A stretch of DNA of 64,000 bases from Coprococcus sp. OM04-5BH (GTDB taxonomy: Bacteria; Bacillota; Clostridia; Lachnospirales; Lachnospiraceae), in assembly GCF_003482105.1 (NCBI RefSeq), contig NZ_QULM01000004.1, forward strand, positions 135,508-199,507, written 5' to 3'. The position numbers and the translations under genes are program-made. Below the pieces are notes generated by a model. The model did not search any database. It was given only the letters and a program-made list of their open reading frames with translations, and was not told the origin of the DNA. Positions 27,570-36,599 of this stretch are shown here, piece after piece. The first letter of the stretch is position 1. Every line of letters begins with the position of its first letter.

Positions 27570-28049
27570 ATGGAAAGAATAGACAGAATATTCAACAATG
27601 AAAAATTCAAAAATTATATCCGGGTGATAGAAGAAAAGGAAACAGATCGTATATATTGCAGACATGGATTGGATCATCTTCTGGACGTGGCAAGACTGGC
27701 ATATATCTTCTCGCTTGAAGATAAGGCAGATGTGACCAAAGAATTGATATATGCAGCAGCACTGCTTCATGATATCGGAAGGGCAGATGTAGATGACGAG
27801 GGAATCGATCATCATAAACTGAGCTGTCGGTATGCAGTTGACATAATTAGAGAGGCTGGATTTGATAAGTGCGAAGAAAATGAGATCATAAAGGCTATAA
27901 GTTTACATAATTCTAGCAACAAAAAGAAAAAAGGACTTTCTCTGTATATCTACAGAGCCGATAAGCTTTCAAGAGACTGCTATAACTGTAAGGCTATAGA
28001 TACCTGCTACTGGAAGCCGGAAGAAAAAAATATGAACATAGAATATTAA
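27570..28049 (+). CDS. HD-domain phosphohydrolase in the folate operon
   Basis: This 159-residue protein carries the metal-dependent HD motif: His in RHGLDHLLDVARLA (~28), the HD doublet in AALLHDIGRADV (~68) and downstream His/Asp residues. The tail has a Cys-rich patch, DCYNCKAIDTC. It lies between folC and folP with short gaps, so it is probably part of folate synthesis. One enzyme activity without an assigned gene in many Firmicutes is removal of phosphates from dihydroneopterin triphosphate. An HD phosphohydrolase could do it, but this is inference. Salvage or stress nucleotide hydrolysis are alternatives. Confidence 0.8.
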   Translation: MERIDRIFNNEKFKNYIRVIEEKETDRIYCRHGLDHLLDVARLAYIFSLEDKADVTKELIYAAALLHDIGRADVDDEGIDHHKLSCRYAVDIIREAGFDKCEENEIIKAISLHNSSNKKKKGLSLYIYRADKLSRDCYNCKAIDTCYWKPEEKNMNIEY

Positions 28050-28098
28050 GCCCTTTGCCGGAGCAGGCAATGCCCAATAGGCAAATTTTAAAGGGGCT
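28050..28098. repeat. Dispersed inverted-repeat element between HD gene and folP
   Basis: AGCCCTTT pairs with AAAGGGGCT around a TGCCGGAGCAGGCA inner hairpin, then TGATGTT. Similar wording (GGGCTGATGTTCAAT) follows at 23554 and 45737. Confidence 0.55.
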
Positions 28099-28125
28099 GA
28101 TGTTTTACACAATAAGGGGGATATC

Positions 28126-28929
28126 ATGATAATAGGAAAGTACGATTTTAATGAGGACAGACCATACATAATGGGAATTTTGAATGTGACACCGGATTCA
28201 TTTTCGGATGGAGGTTTGCATAACACAATGGATACCGCAAGAGCAGCCACAGAGCAGATGATAAAGGATGGGGCTGACATAATCGATGTGGGCGGTGAAT
28301 CCACAAGACCGGGACATGAGAAGATTTCGGATCAGTGCGAGATCGACAGGGTGTGCCCTGTTATAGAAATGATAAAGAAGGAATTTGACGTTCCCGTTTC
28401 TCTGGATACCTACAAGGGAAAGGTCGCGGAAGCAGGAATACTTGCAGGTGCAGACCTGATAAATGATATATGGGGGCTGAAGTGGGACAAGGATATGGCA
28501 GATATAATCGCCAGACATGACAAGGCATGCTGCCTTATGCACAACAGGGACAACACAAATTATGTAAACTACCTTGAGGACGCCATCAAAGATCTTGACG
28601 AGTCGGTGCAGATGGCATACAAGGCAGGAATAGATAAGAATAAGATAATGGTAGATCCCGGCATAGGCTTTGGCAAGACATTGGAGCAGAACCTTATCAT
28701 GATGAACAATCTGGAGCTTCTTAAGAAGTGGGGACTTCCGATACTTCTTGGAACCTCGAGAAAATCCATGATAGGACTTACCCTTGATCTTCCTGTAAAT
28801 GAAAGGGAGGAGGGCACCATTACCACCTCTGTTATAGGACTTATGAAGGGCTGTCAGTTCTTCCGGGTTCATGATGTCAAGGCGAATTACCGTGCCCTTA
28901 AGATGGCACAGGCGATACTTACAGCATAA
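28126..28929 (+). CDS. folP: Dihydropteroate synthase
   Basis: This 267-residue TIM-barrel enzyme joins p-aminobenzoate to dihydropterin pyrophosphate; it is the sulfonamide target. Motifs: MGILNVTPDSFSDGG (~22), DVGGESTRPGHE (~58), SLDTYKG, VDPGIGFGKT (~180) and LGTSRKSMIG (~210). The ending RVHDVKA is also conserved. The length is standard. AGGGGGATATC precedes the ATG. It contains one TTATGTAAAC word. Confidence 0.96.
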   Translation: MIIGKYDFNEDRPYIMGILNVTPDSFSDGGLHNTMDTARAATEQMIKDGADIIDVGGESTRPGHEKISDQCEIDRVCPVIEMIKKEFDVPVSLDTYKGKVAEAGILAGADLINDIWGLKWDKDMADIIARHDKACCLMHNRDNTNYVNYLEDAIKDLDESVQMAYKAGIDKNKIMVDPGIGFGKTLEQNLIMMNNLELLKKWGLPILLGTSRKSMIGLTLDLPVNEREEGTITTSVIGLMKGCQFFRVHDVKANYRALKMAQAILTA

Positions 28930-28978
28930 GGTATGTGGCGGAAACTTAATATTGTAGTATATAGATGGGAGAATCTGC

Positions 28979-29800
28979 ATGGATAAGATAAAGATAAGAG
29001 GTCTTGAGATATTTGCAAATCACGGTGTGTTTGAAGAAGAGAAGATATTGGGACAGAAGTTCATAGTAAATGTAGATTTAGTTATGTCAACCAGAAACGC
29101 AGGCCTTACAGATGACCTGAACAAGTCCGTGGACTATGGGGCAGTGTGTAAGCTCATAAGTGAGATCATGAAGGATTGCAACCATAACCTGATCGAGGCG
29201 GTTGCCGAGAATGTGGCGTCAAGTATACTTTTGAAATACCAGGATGTGCAGGAGGTGGATCTGGAGATACAGAAGCCATGGGCACCGGTGCATATGCCGG
29301 TGGATACGGTATCTGTGGAGATAACCAGAAAAAGGCATGTGGCATATCTGGGTATCGGGTCCAATATGGGAGATAAGGAATCATATCTTGATTACGCCAT
29401 AGATGAGCTTAACAATGACGATTACACCAAGGTCACCAAAGTGTCAGACTTTATTGTAACAGAGCCTTACGGCGGTGTTAAGCAGGATGATTTCCTTAAC
29501 GGCTGTCTTGAGGTGGAGACTTTAAGGACACCGGAGGAGCTTTTAAAGCTTGTGAACGCCATTGAGGCGGGAGCAGGAAGAGAGAGACGTATTCACTGGG
29601 GACCGAGAACTCTGGATATAGACATACTTTTGTATGATGACATTGTTTACGATTCGGATGATCTTCATATTCCTCATGTGGAAATGCACAAGAGAGAGTT
29701 TGTACTGGAGCCTTTAAAGAATATAGCAGCCTACAAGAGACATCCTCTTAAGGGGCTTACTGTTTCAGAGCTATTTGATGAACTGAAACATAGAAAATAA
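28979..29800 (+). CDS. folBK: Dihydroneopterin aldolase / HPPK fusion
   Basis: Residues 1-118 are dihydroneopterin aldolase (KIRGLEIFANHGVFEEEK with the conserved Glu, DLNKSVDYG, and EIQKP near the end). Residues ~120-273 are 6-hydroxymethyl-dihydropterin pyrophosphokinase (AYLGIGSNMGDKESYL, EPYGGVKQDDFLNGC, WGPRTLDIDILLYDD, IPHVEMHKREFVLEPL). The fusion carries out two successive steps that feed FolP. It is common in clostridia. It lies 50 bp after folP and 12 bp before the prephenate dehydratase gene, so it belongs to the same operon. Confidence 0.95.
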   Translation: MDKIKIRGLEIFANHGVFEEEKILGQKFIVNVDLVMSTRNAGLTDDLNKSVDYGAVCKLISEIMKDCNHNLIEAVAENVASSILLKYQDVQEVDLEIQKPWAPVHMPVDTVSVEITRKRHVAYLGIGSNMGDKESYLDYAIDELNNDDYTKVTKVSDFIVTEPYGGVKQDDFLNGCLEVETLRTPEELLKLVNAIEAGAGRERRIHWGPRTLDIDILLYDDIVYDSDDLHIPHVEMHKREFVLEPLKNIAAYKRHPLKGLTVSELFDELKHRK

Positions 29801-29812
29801 TTGGAGAAATAA

Positions 29813-30793
29813 ATGTACACAATAGAAGACTTGAGAAGTGTAGAAAAAGAAATAGCAGAATTGTCAGAGGTCAGAAAAAAAATCATGTCTGAGATAGCAG
29901 TCTCCGGCGGCAATGTATTTGCAGAGGATGCGGAGAAGCTTCCCTGGAGAGCGGATTTTAAGGGCGTGAACAGTCTGGACATAAATGAAGACACGGTGGT
30001 GGCGTATCAGGGAGTTCCCGGAGCATACAGCCATCAGGCAATGTTCAAGTTCTTTGGTGACGATATAAAAAATATAAATGTGGAAGCATTTGAGGATGTA
30101 ATAGATGTTATAAACAGTGGAAAGGCGGATTATGGGGTTCTTCCAATAGAGAATTCCTCTGCCGGCTTCGTAAACGGAATATATGATATGGTTGGAAAGA
30201 GCAACCTTACTGTGGTGGGAGAAGACCAGGTACATGTTGCTCATGCCCTGCTTGGGGTTCCGGGGGCAAGGATTTCTGATATAAGGCAGGTATATTCCCA
30301 TCCACAGGGACTGATGCAGTGCAAGGATTTTCTTGATACTACGGACTGGGAGCGTATCAACGTGGCAAATACTGCGGTGGCGGCACAGAAGGTCATAAAC
30401 GAACAGGACAGGACTCATGCAGCCATAGCCAGTGAGCTGGCAGGAAGGATCTACGGCCTTGATATATTAAAAAAGGGCATTGTAAACAATAATAATAACA
30501 CCACAAGGTTCATAATCTTAGCAAGGGGTAAAATGTATGTAAAATCAGGGAAAAATGTTATTATTTCCTTTTCCTTGCCCCATGAAAGTGGTACACTTTA
30601 TAACATACTCAGCAACATAAATCTGAATGGGATCAACCTTACAAACATTGAGTCTAGACCCTTAAAGGGAAAGACCTGGGAGTATAAATTCTTTGTGACC
30701 ATGGAGGGGAATATGGACGATCCGAGAACCATATCTGCATTGTCAGGAATATACAGAGACTCATTGGATTTCAGGCTGATAGGAACTTATTAA
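29813..30793 (+). CDS. pheA: Prephenate dehydratase with degenerate chorismate-mutase-like N-terminus
   Basis: This 326-residue protein converts prephenate to phenylpyruvate for phenylalanine synthesis. The dehydratase domain (~65-240) has VAYQGVPGAYSHQA, LPIENSSAG, YSHPQGLMQC and NNTTRFIIL. A C-terminal ACT domain (~250-326) has the ESRP Phe-binding motif, so feedback inhibition is likely. The first ~30 residues (DLRSVEKEIAELSEVRKKIM) resemble the first helix of chorismate mutase but the remaining mutase helices are missing. Bifunctional P-proteins are ~375 residues, so this is probably monofunctional. Confidence 0.92.
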   Translation: MYTIEDLRSVEKEIAELSEVRKKIMSEIAVSGGNVFAEDAEKLPWRADFKGVNSLDINEDTVVAYQGVPGAYSHQAMFKFFGDDIKNINVEAFEDVIDVINSGKADYGVLPIENSSAGFVNGIYDMVGKSNLTVVGEDQVHVAHALLGVPGARISDIRQVYSHPQGLMQCKDFLDTTDWERINVANTAVAAQKVINEQDRTHAAIASELAGRIYGLDILKKGIVNNNNNTTRFIILARGKMYVKSGKNVIISFSLPHESGTLYNILSNINLNGINLTNIESRPLKGKTWEYKFFVTMEGNMDDPRTISALSGIYRDSLDFRLIGTY

Positions 30794-30857
30794 ATATAAA
30801 GAAGAGAATTAAAGATAAATTATATGCAGAAAAAATAATGTCAGGGGGTAGTACATT

Positions 30858-32393
30858 ATGGCATACAAAACATTTGCAGCAATAGACGTGGGATCAAACC
30901 AGATTAATATGAAGATCTATGAGATTGCGTCAAAGAAGGCTGCCAGGGAGATAGACAGCGTAAGCGGCGTAATAGAGCTGGGAAGCGATACATACAGGAA
31001 CGGACGTATAGAGGAGTCGTCCTTAGATAAGCTGTGTGATATCTTAAACAAATTCAAGAAGAAAATGAAGGAATACAGGGTTGCGGAATACAGGGCATAT
31101 GCCACCTCTGCGGTAAGAGAGGCAGAGAATGCTGAGTTCGTTATTGAACGGATCATGATGAGAACCGGCATGAAGGTTGAGATCCTCAGTAACTCAGAGC
31201 AGAGGTTCATGAACTACAAGGCATACGCAGCCAAAAAGGGAAGTGAGGAGCAGCTTGCCAGCAAGAATGCGGCACTTCTTGATATTGGTGCAGGAAGTCT
31301 GCAGATATCAATATTTGACAAGCAGAATCTGGTAAATACCCAGAACCTTCCGATAGGTGCCGTGCGAATAAGAGATTATCTTCAGAAGTTCGGCGCAGAT
31401 ACAGTGGAGCTTGAGAACATAATGGAAGAGTATGTGTCAAACTTCATTCTGGAATTCAGGAACATGTTCTTAAATGAAAAAGAGATAAAGCGTATAATCG
31501 CCATTGGCGATGGTATCAATAATTTAAAGAAGGTGGGACCGGAGCTTAATATTGAGAACAGTATTTCAAGAGAGCAGTTCGGAACTTTGTATAAGAGAGT
31601 GTTTGATATGAATCCGGAGGCACTTTCTGAGAACTACGGAATACCATATGAGCAGGCAACCCTTATGCTCCCTATGGCTATCATATATCAGTCATTCTTA
31701 GACAAATCAAAGGCCGAGGAGATACTTACACCGAATGTTACCTTTTGTGATGGTATTGTTGCCCATTACATGGACAAGGAGGGCTATACATATATAACAA
31801 AGGACTTCGACAATGACATAATCCAGTCGGCGTACAGCCTTGCCAAGAGGTATAAGTGCAATACGGCCCATATTGAGAATGTATGCAGTAACGCTCTTGC
31901 CATATTTGACAGTTTTAAGGGAACCCATGGGCTGGACAAGAGAGAACGGCTGCAACTTCAGATTGCGGCAATTTTGCATTGCTGTGGTAAGTATATCAAC
32001 ATGAATGAGAGTACACTTATTTCATATTACATAATAATGGCTACAGAGATACTTGGCTTGTCTCACAAGGAGAGAGAAGAAATTGCGAATATCGTACGAT
32101 ACAATGTTTATTATCTTCCCTCTGCAGCCAAGGCAAGCGGCACTATAAATACTGCAGATTATATGAAGGTTGCCAAGCTTGCTGCCATATTAAGACTGGC
32201 AGACGTTCTTGACAAGAGCCACAAACAGAAGATTGACAGCGTGAGAGTTACAATAAAGAATGATACGCTTACCATAGTGGCTGATACATTTGAAGATATA
32301 ACACTTGAGATCGGAACATTTAAAGAAAAGACAGCATTATTCAAGAAGGTATACGGAATAAAGCCTGTACTGAAGCAGAGAAGGGGGTTATAA
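30858..32393 (+). CDS. ppx: Exopolyphosphatase / guanosine pentaphosphatase (Ppx/GppA)
   Basis: This 511-residue protein has the ASKHA ATPase-like fold: FAAIDVGSNQINMKI (phosphate 1, ~6), YATSAVREAEN (~82), LLDIGAGSLQISIFD (phosphate 2, ~141) and IAIGDGINN. A C-terminal HD-like domain follows (AAILHCCGKYINM). It removes terminal phosphates from polyphosphate or pppGpp. It lies 3 bp before ppk1, so synthesis and degradation enzymes are made together. GGGGGTAG precedes the ATG. Confidence 0.92.
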   Translation: MAYKTFAAIDVGSNQINMKIYEIASKKAAREIDSVSGVIELGSDTYRNGRIEESSLDKLCDILNKFKKKMKEYRVAEYRAYATSAVREAENAEFVIERIMMRTGMKVEILSNSEQRFMNYKAYAAKKGSEEQLASKNAALLDIGAGSLQISIFDKQNLVNTQNLPIGAVRIRDYLQKFGADTVELENIMEEYVSNFILEFRNMFLNEKEIKRIIAIGDGINNLKKVGPELNIENSISREQFGTLYKRVFDMNPEALSENYGIPYEQATLMLPMAIIYQSFLDKSKAEEILTPNVTFCDGIVAHYMDKEGYTYITKDFDNDIIQSAYSLAKRYKCNTAHIENVCSNALAIFDSFKGTHGLDKRERLQLQIAAILHCCGKYINMNESTLISYYIIMATEILGLSHKEREEIANIVRYNVYYLPSAAKASGTINTADYMKVAKLAAILRLADVLDKSHKQKIDSVRVTIKNDTLTIVADTFEDITLEIGTFKEKTALFKKVYGIKPVLKQRRGL

Positions 32394-32396
32394 AGG

Positions 32397-34523
32397 ATGG
32401 CAGAGGAAAAAACATTATTTTACAACAGAGAGCTTAGCTGGCTGGAATTTGACAAGAGATGCTTAAGCGAGGCAAAGGATAAGACTATACCGATATTTGA
32501 AAGAATAAAATTCCTCAGTATCACAGCATCCAACCTTGATGAGTTCTTCATGGTAAGAATAGCGTCCCTTACAGATATGGTACATGCAGATTATACCAAG
32601 AAGGATATTGCGGGGATGACACCTAAGGAGCAGCTTGATAAGCTGAAGGAGGGCACCAAGGAGTTCATGAAGAACCAGTACCATACCTACAACAGGTCAC
32701 TGCTTCCTCTTCTTGAGACAAATGGGCTTAAGATAGTGGGCCACTATGAGGATCTTACGCCGGAGCAGTCAAAGTATGTGGATAAGATATTTGAAAAGGA
32801 TATTTACCCGGTACTTACTCCTATGGCGGTGGATTCGTCAAGACCGTTCCCCCTTATTAAGAATAAATCTCTTAATATCGGTGCCCTTATATATGACAAG
32901 AAGAAGGATGTTACAGATATAGCAACCGTACAGGTGCCATCAGTTCTTCCAAGGATAATCTCATTACCATCAGCAGATAAGAACGTAAAGGAGATAATCC
33001 TTCTCGAAGAGGTTATAGAGAAGAACCTTGATAAGCTCTTCCTGAACTATGACATAGTCTGTGCCCATCCATACAGGATCATGAGAAATGCTGATTTCTC
33101 CATTGATGAAGAGGAGACAGCAGATCTTCTTAAGGAGATAGAGAAGCAGCTTAAGCAGAGACAGTGGGGCGAGGTTATCCGACTTGAGGTGGAGGATAAC
33201 ATGGACAAGAAGCTTTTAAAGGAGCTTAAGAAACATCTGAACGTGGCAGATGATGTAGTTTACAAGATAAATGGACCCCTTGACCTTACCTTCCTTATGA
33301 AGGTAAATGGTCTTGAAGGCTTCGACCATCTGAAGTATCCTAAGTATCCACCACAGCCTGTGCCGGGGATGGGAGATTACAGCAGGATATTTGACAGGAT
33401 CAAGAAGCATGATATACTTCTGTTTCATCCATATTACGAGTTCACTCCTGTTATTGAGTTTATCAGACAGGCGGCAAATGATCCTGATGTACTTGCCATC
33501 AAACAGACTCTGTACAGAGTAAGTGGTAATTCACCTATTATTGCCGCCCTTGCCCAGGCAGCGGAGAACGGCAAGCAGGTTACGGTACTTGTGGAGCTTA
33601 AGGCAAGGTTTGACGAGGAAAATAATATTGCATGGGCCAAGAAGCTTGAGAAGGCAGGCTGCCATGTAATATATGGTCTTGTGGGACTTAAGACCCACTC
33701 AAAGATAGCACTGGTGGTAAGACGTGAAGAGGATGGTATCAAGAGATATGTCCACCTTGGAACAGGTAACTACAATGACGCTACAGCAAAGCTCTACACA
33801 GATATGGGACTTCTTACCTGCAGTGATCCTATCGGAGAGGATGCCACAGCAGTATTTAACATGCTGTCAGGGTACTCAGAGCCTAAGAAATGGAACAAGC
33901 TGGCAGTGGCACCTATATGGCTTAAGGATAAGTTCCTCATGCTCATAAACAGAGAGGCAGAGAATGCACGTCAGGGAAAGAAGGGACGTATCATAGCAAA
34001 GATGAACTCTTTGTGTGATCCTAAGATTATGCATGCTCTTTATGATGCTTCGGCAGCAGGAGTTAAGATAGATCTTATAGTGAGAGGCATATGCTGTATC
34101 AGAGCAGGGGTTCCGGGGCTCAGCGAGAATATATCGGTGAGATCAATAGTTGGAAATTATCTTGAGCATTCAAGAATATTCTATTTCTACAATGACGGAT
34201 TTGAGGATATATACATGGGAAGTGCCGACTGGATGCCTAGAAACCTTGACAAGCGTGTGGAGATAACCTTCCCTGTGGAGGATCCGGAGCTTAAGGAGAA
34301 GATCAAAAATATTCTGAAGATACAGCTGGCAGATACCTTAAAGGCTCATATAATGCAGCCTGACGGAAGCTATGAGAAGCAGGATCTCCGTGGCAAGGTA
34401 AGACTTGATTCCCAGATGTACTTCGTTGAAGAGGCAAGAAAAAGCCAGAAGGAAGAGGATGAAGTAGAAGATAAGAGAGTGTTCATTCCTGTTGAGGCAG
34501 AAGAACCGGAGGAAGATATATAA
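32397..34523 (+). CDS. ppk1: Polyphosphate kinase 1
   Basis: This 708-residue enzyme makes polyphosphate reversibly from ATP. The N-terminal domain shows FYNRELSWLEFDKR. The middle has DILLFHPYYEF, the arginine-lysine segment AIKQTLYRVSGNSPII, LVELKARFDEENN and KTHSKIALVVRRE. The catalytic His regions are in VHLGTGNYNDATA and EHSRIFYFYNDG. Length and order match Ppk1. The gene ends ~85 bp before the promoter of the infC operon. Confidence 0.96.
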   Translation: MAEEKTLFYNRELSWLEFDKRCLSEAKDKTIPIFERIKFLSITASNLDEFFMVRIASLTDMVHADYTKKDIAGMTPKEQLDKLKEGTKEFMKNQYHTYNRSLLPLLETNGLKIVGHYEDLTPEQSKYVDKIFEKDIYPVLTPMAVDSSRPFPLIKNKSLNIGALIYDKKKDVTDIATVQVPSVLPRIISLPSADKNVKEIILLEEVIEKNLDKLFLNYDIVCAHPYRIMRNADFSIDEEETADLLKEIEKQLKQRQWGEVIRLEVEDNMDKKLLKELKKHLNVADDVVYKINGPLDLTFLMKVNGLEGFDHLKYPKYPPQPVPGMGDYSRIFDRIKKHDILLFHPYYEFTPVIEFIRQAANDPDVLAIKQTLYRVSGNSPIIAALAQAAENGKQVTVLVELKARFDEENNIAWAKKLEKAGCHVIYGLVGLKTHSKIALVVRREEDGIKRYVHLGTGNYNDATAKLYTDMGLLTCSDPIGEDATAVFNMLSGYSEPKKWNKLAVAPIWLKDKFLMLINREAENARQGKKGRIIAKMNSLCDPKIMHALYDASAAGVKIDLIVRGICCIRAGVPGLSENISVRSIVGNYLEHSRIFYFYNDGFEDIYMGSADWMPRNLDKRVEITFPVEDPELKEKIKNILKIQLADTLKAHIMQPDGSYEKQDLRGKVRLDSQMYFVEEARKSQKEEDEVEDKRVFIPVEAEEPEEDI

Positions 34524-34609
34524 CATATATATTATAGAAGTCTGAAGATCAGTATAAAAATGTCTGAAGGCTTCATGAAAAATATTTAATGAATAACATG
34601 TAAATATAC

Positions 34610-34638
34610 TTGACAACATATAATATAGATGGTAAAGT
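34610..34638 (+). promoter_or_regulatory. Promoter of the infC-rpmI-rplT operon
   Basis: A consensus TTGACA (34610-34615), 17-bp spacer and TAAAGT (34633-34638) lie about 40 bases before the structured leader. Confidence 0.75.
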
Positions 34639-34649
34639 ATAGAAGCTGT

Positions 34650-34786
34650 GTGTAAGTAACACAGATACAACAAAGCAGAGTGTCCACTCTCACCTTAGCA
34701 CATTTGGTGACTCGGGTTTATATGAAGCATGATTTTATAAAAATAGCTAAGTATAAAGTGGATGGTTTGCGCTGTCCACTTTTTTT
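34650..34786 (+). ncRNA. L20-type autoregulatory leader with terminator
   Basis: The leader between promoter and infC carries CTCACC and GGTGACTCGGGT, the stem wording of the Firmicute L20 leader. It ends in a terminator at 34755-34786 (AAAGTGGA / TCCACTTT plus T-run). An upstream TCCACT (34683-34688) can pair with AGTGGA of the terminator 5' arm, giving a mutually exclusive antiterminator. L20 binding would favour termination. Confidence 0.75.
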
Positions 34787-34803
34787 AATGGAGGTACAAG
34801 GTC

Positions 34804-35310
34804 ATTAGCGAATTAATGATTAACGAACAGATAAGGGATCGCGAAGTGCGATTGATTGGTGAGGATGGCCAGGTTGTTGGCATCATGTCTTCAAAGGAAG
34901 CTCTCAAGATCGCAAAAGAAGCAGAGCTGGATTTAGTTAAGATTGCACCGCAGGCAAAGCCGCCTGTATGCAAGATTGTTGATTACGGTAAGTACCGCTA
35001 TGAGATGGCCAGAAAAGAGAAAGAGGCCAAGAAGAAGCAGAAGACCATGGAGATCAAGGAAGTAAGATTTTCTCCAAATATCGATACTAATGATTTGAAC
35101 ACCAAGATTAATATGGCAAGAAAGTTCATATCTCATGGCGATAAGGTAAAGGTTACCTTGAGGTTCAGAGGAAGAGAGCTTGCCCACGTTGAGCAGACCA
35201 AGGGAATCCTTGATGAGTTTGCTGAACAGCTTTCAGACATAGCAGTGGTTGATAAGCCGGCTAAGTTTGAAGGAAGAAGTATGATAATGTTTTTAACCCA
35301 AAAGCGTTAA
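34804..35310 (+). CDS. infC: Translation initiation factor IF-3 (probable AUU start)
   Basis: IF-3 binds the 30S subunit and checks start codons. The protein shows INEQIRDREVRLIGEDGQ at the N-terminus, PPVCKIVDYGKYRYE (~55) and the C-terminal KFISHGDKVKVTLRFRGRE. The first ATG is 34816, but GGAGG at 34790-34794 is too far from it and ideal for ATT at 34804, which adds ISEL in frame. infC uses AUU in E. coli and many Firmicutes as a self-control device. The 168-residue product fits the family. It heads infC-rpmI-rplT behind an L20 leader. Confidence 0.92.
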   Translation: MSELMINEQIRDREVRLIGEDGQVVGIMSSKEALKIAKEAELDLVKIAPQAKPPVCKIVDYGKYRYEMARKEKEAKKKQKTMEIKEVRFSPNIDTNDLNTKINMARKFISHGDKVKVTLRFRGRELAHVEQTKGILDEFAEQLSDIAVVDKPAKFEGRSMIMFLTQKR

Positions 35311-35349
35311 TTTAAGATAAGATTTAAATCTAAGGAGGAATACACTACA

Positions 35350-35547
35350 ATGGCTAAATTAAAGACAAAAAAAGCAGCAGCTAAGCGTTTCAAGGTTACA
35401 GCTAGCGGTAAGTTAAAGAGAAGCAAAGCTTACAAGAGTCATATCTTAACAAAGAAGACCACAAAGAGAAAGAGAAATCTTAGAAAAGCTACAATGACTG
35501 ACTCAACAAATGAGAAGGTTATGAAGAAGATTTTACCTTATATTTAA
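35350..35547 (+). CDS. rpmI: Large ribosomal subunit protein bL35
   Basis: This 65-residue basic protein ([29 protein letters not shown] in segments) matches bL35 in length and order. AAGGAGGAATAC precedes the ATG. It lies between infC and rplT as in most bacteria. Confidence 0.97.
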   Translation: MAKLKTKKAAAKRFKVTASGKLKRSKAYKSHILTKKTTKRKRNLRKATMTDSTNEKVMKKILPYI

Positions 35548-35567
35548 TAGATTGGAGGAACAGACTA

Positions 35568-35924
35568 ATGGCAAGAGTTAAAGGCGGTATCGGCGCTAAG
35601 AAGAGACACAATAGAGTACTTAAGCTCGCTAAAGGATACAGAGGAGCTAGAAGTAAGCAGTATAGAGTAGCAAAGCAGTCAGTAATGAGAGCTTTAACAA
35701 GCTCATATGCTGGTAGAAAGCAGAGAAAGAGAGAGTTCAGACAGTTATGGATCGCTCGTATCAATGCAGCAGCAAGAATGAATGACATTTCATACAGCAA
35801 GTTAATGCATGGTCTTAAGGTTGCTGGTGTAGACATCAACAGAAAGATGCTTTCAGAGATGGCTATTTCAGATCCTGAAGGATTTGCCAAGCTTGTAGAA
35901 GTTGCTAAGGCAGCTATCGCTTAA
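35568..35924 (+). CDS. rplT: Large ribosomal subunit protein bL20
   Basis: This 118-residue protein ([20 protein letters not shown], then [33 protein letters not shown]) is bL20. It organises 23S rRNA early in 50S assembly and represses its own operon through the leader upstream of infC. A strong terminator follows. Confidence 0.97.
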   Translation: MARVKGGIGAKKRHNRVLKLAKGYRGARSKQYRVAKQSVMRALTSSYAGRKQRKREFRQLWIARINAAARMNDISYSKLMHGLKVAGVDINRKMLSEMAISDPEGFAKLVEVAKAAIA

Positions 35925-35947
35925 TATAAAATAAGTAAGTATAAAAG

Positions 35948-35980
35948 AAGAGGAAGTCCGTATGGGCTTCCTCTTTTGCT
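35948..35980 (+). terminator. Terminator of the infC operon
   Basis: AAGAGGAAG pairs with CTTCCTCTT over ten bases, followed by TT. Confidence 0.8.
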
Positions 35981-36047
35981 GTAATGATGCCTGAGACATC
36001 GTTATGCCGCAGCAACCCCAATTTCAAATGGTTGCTGCTTTTTTTAT
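35981..36047 (+). repeat. Dispersed inverted-repeat element with terminator-like end
   Basis: GTAATGATGCCTGAGACATCGTTAT resembles the repeat at 15641. It is followed by GCAGCAACC/GGTTGCTGC and seven T, so this copy can act as a terminator. Confidence 0.7.
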
Positions 36048-36130
36048 TGCTTTTTATCGCTGTATGGTGAATATTTCCAGCACAAGCTGTCAATAATATC
36101 CTTGAAATCATAATGAAAAGGAGAATTTCA

Positions 36131-36589
36131 ATGGAATTAAAAGAAAAAGAACGTATGGCAATAACAGATCTTCAGACCCAGGAGCAGAGCTGCGTAGAGA
36201 AATATGCCAAGTATGCAGAGCAGGCAAGAGATCCTGAGCTTAAGAATCTTTTTGGAAGATTACAGCAGGAAGAGCAGAAGCATTATGACAGCCTTGAGCA
36301 GGTACTTAATGGTACAGTTCCGGCATGTGACTGCAATGATACCGCCGGAAAGGACTATGAGCCGGAGGCTGCCTATGGAATGTTAGATGACTCAGAGGAT
36401 AAGAAGCATGATGAATTTCTCGCTACAGACTGTATAGGCACAGAAAAGCTTGTGTCAGGCGAGTACAATACAGATGTGTTCGTGTTCGGGGACACTGCCA
36501 TCAGAAAGCTTCTGGCAGATATACAGGTAGAAGAGCAGAACCACGCAGAAATGCTCTATAAGTATAAGGTAGCAAACGGAATGGCTTAA
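36131..36589 (+). CDS. Ferritin-like / spore-coat (CotF-like) protein
   Basis: The start is set at ATG 36131 behind AAAGGAGAATTTC, giving 152 residues. Two long helices with Glu/His spacing (QEQSCVEKYAKYAEQARD, LQQEEQKHYDSLEQV, then VEEQNHAEMLYKYK) match the four-helix ferritin-like fold. The middle stretch has a Cys-x-Cys and acidic residues. Related clostridial proteins are annotated as coat F-type or rubrerythrin-like. Metal binding is plausible but incomplete from sequence alone. It is monocistronic. Confidence 0.7.
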   Translation: MELKEKERMAITDLQTQEQSCVEKYAKYAEQARDPELKNLFGRLQQEEQKHYDSLEQVLNGTVPACDCNDTAGKDYEPEAAYGMLDDSEDKKHDEFLATDCIGTEKLVSGEYNTDVFVFGDTAIRKLLADIQVEEQNHAEMLYKYKVANGMA

Positions 36590-36599
36590 AAATAAAAAA

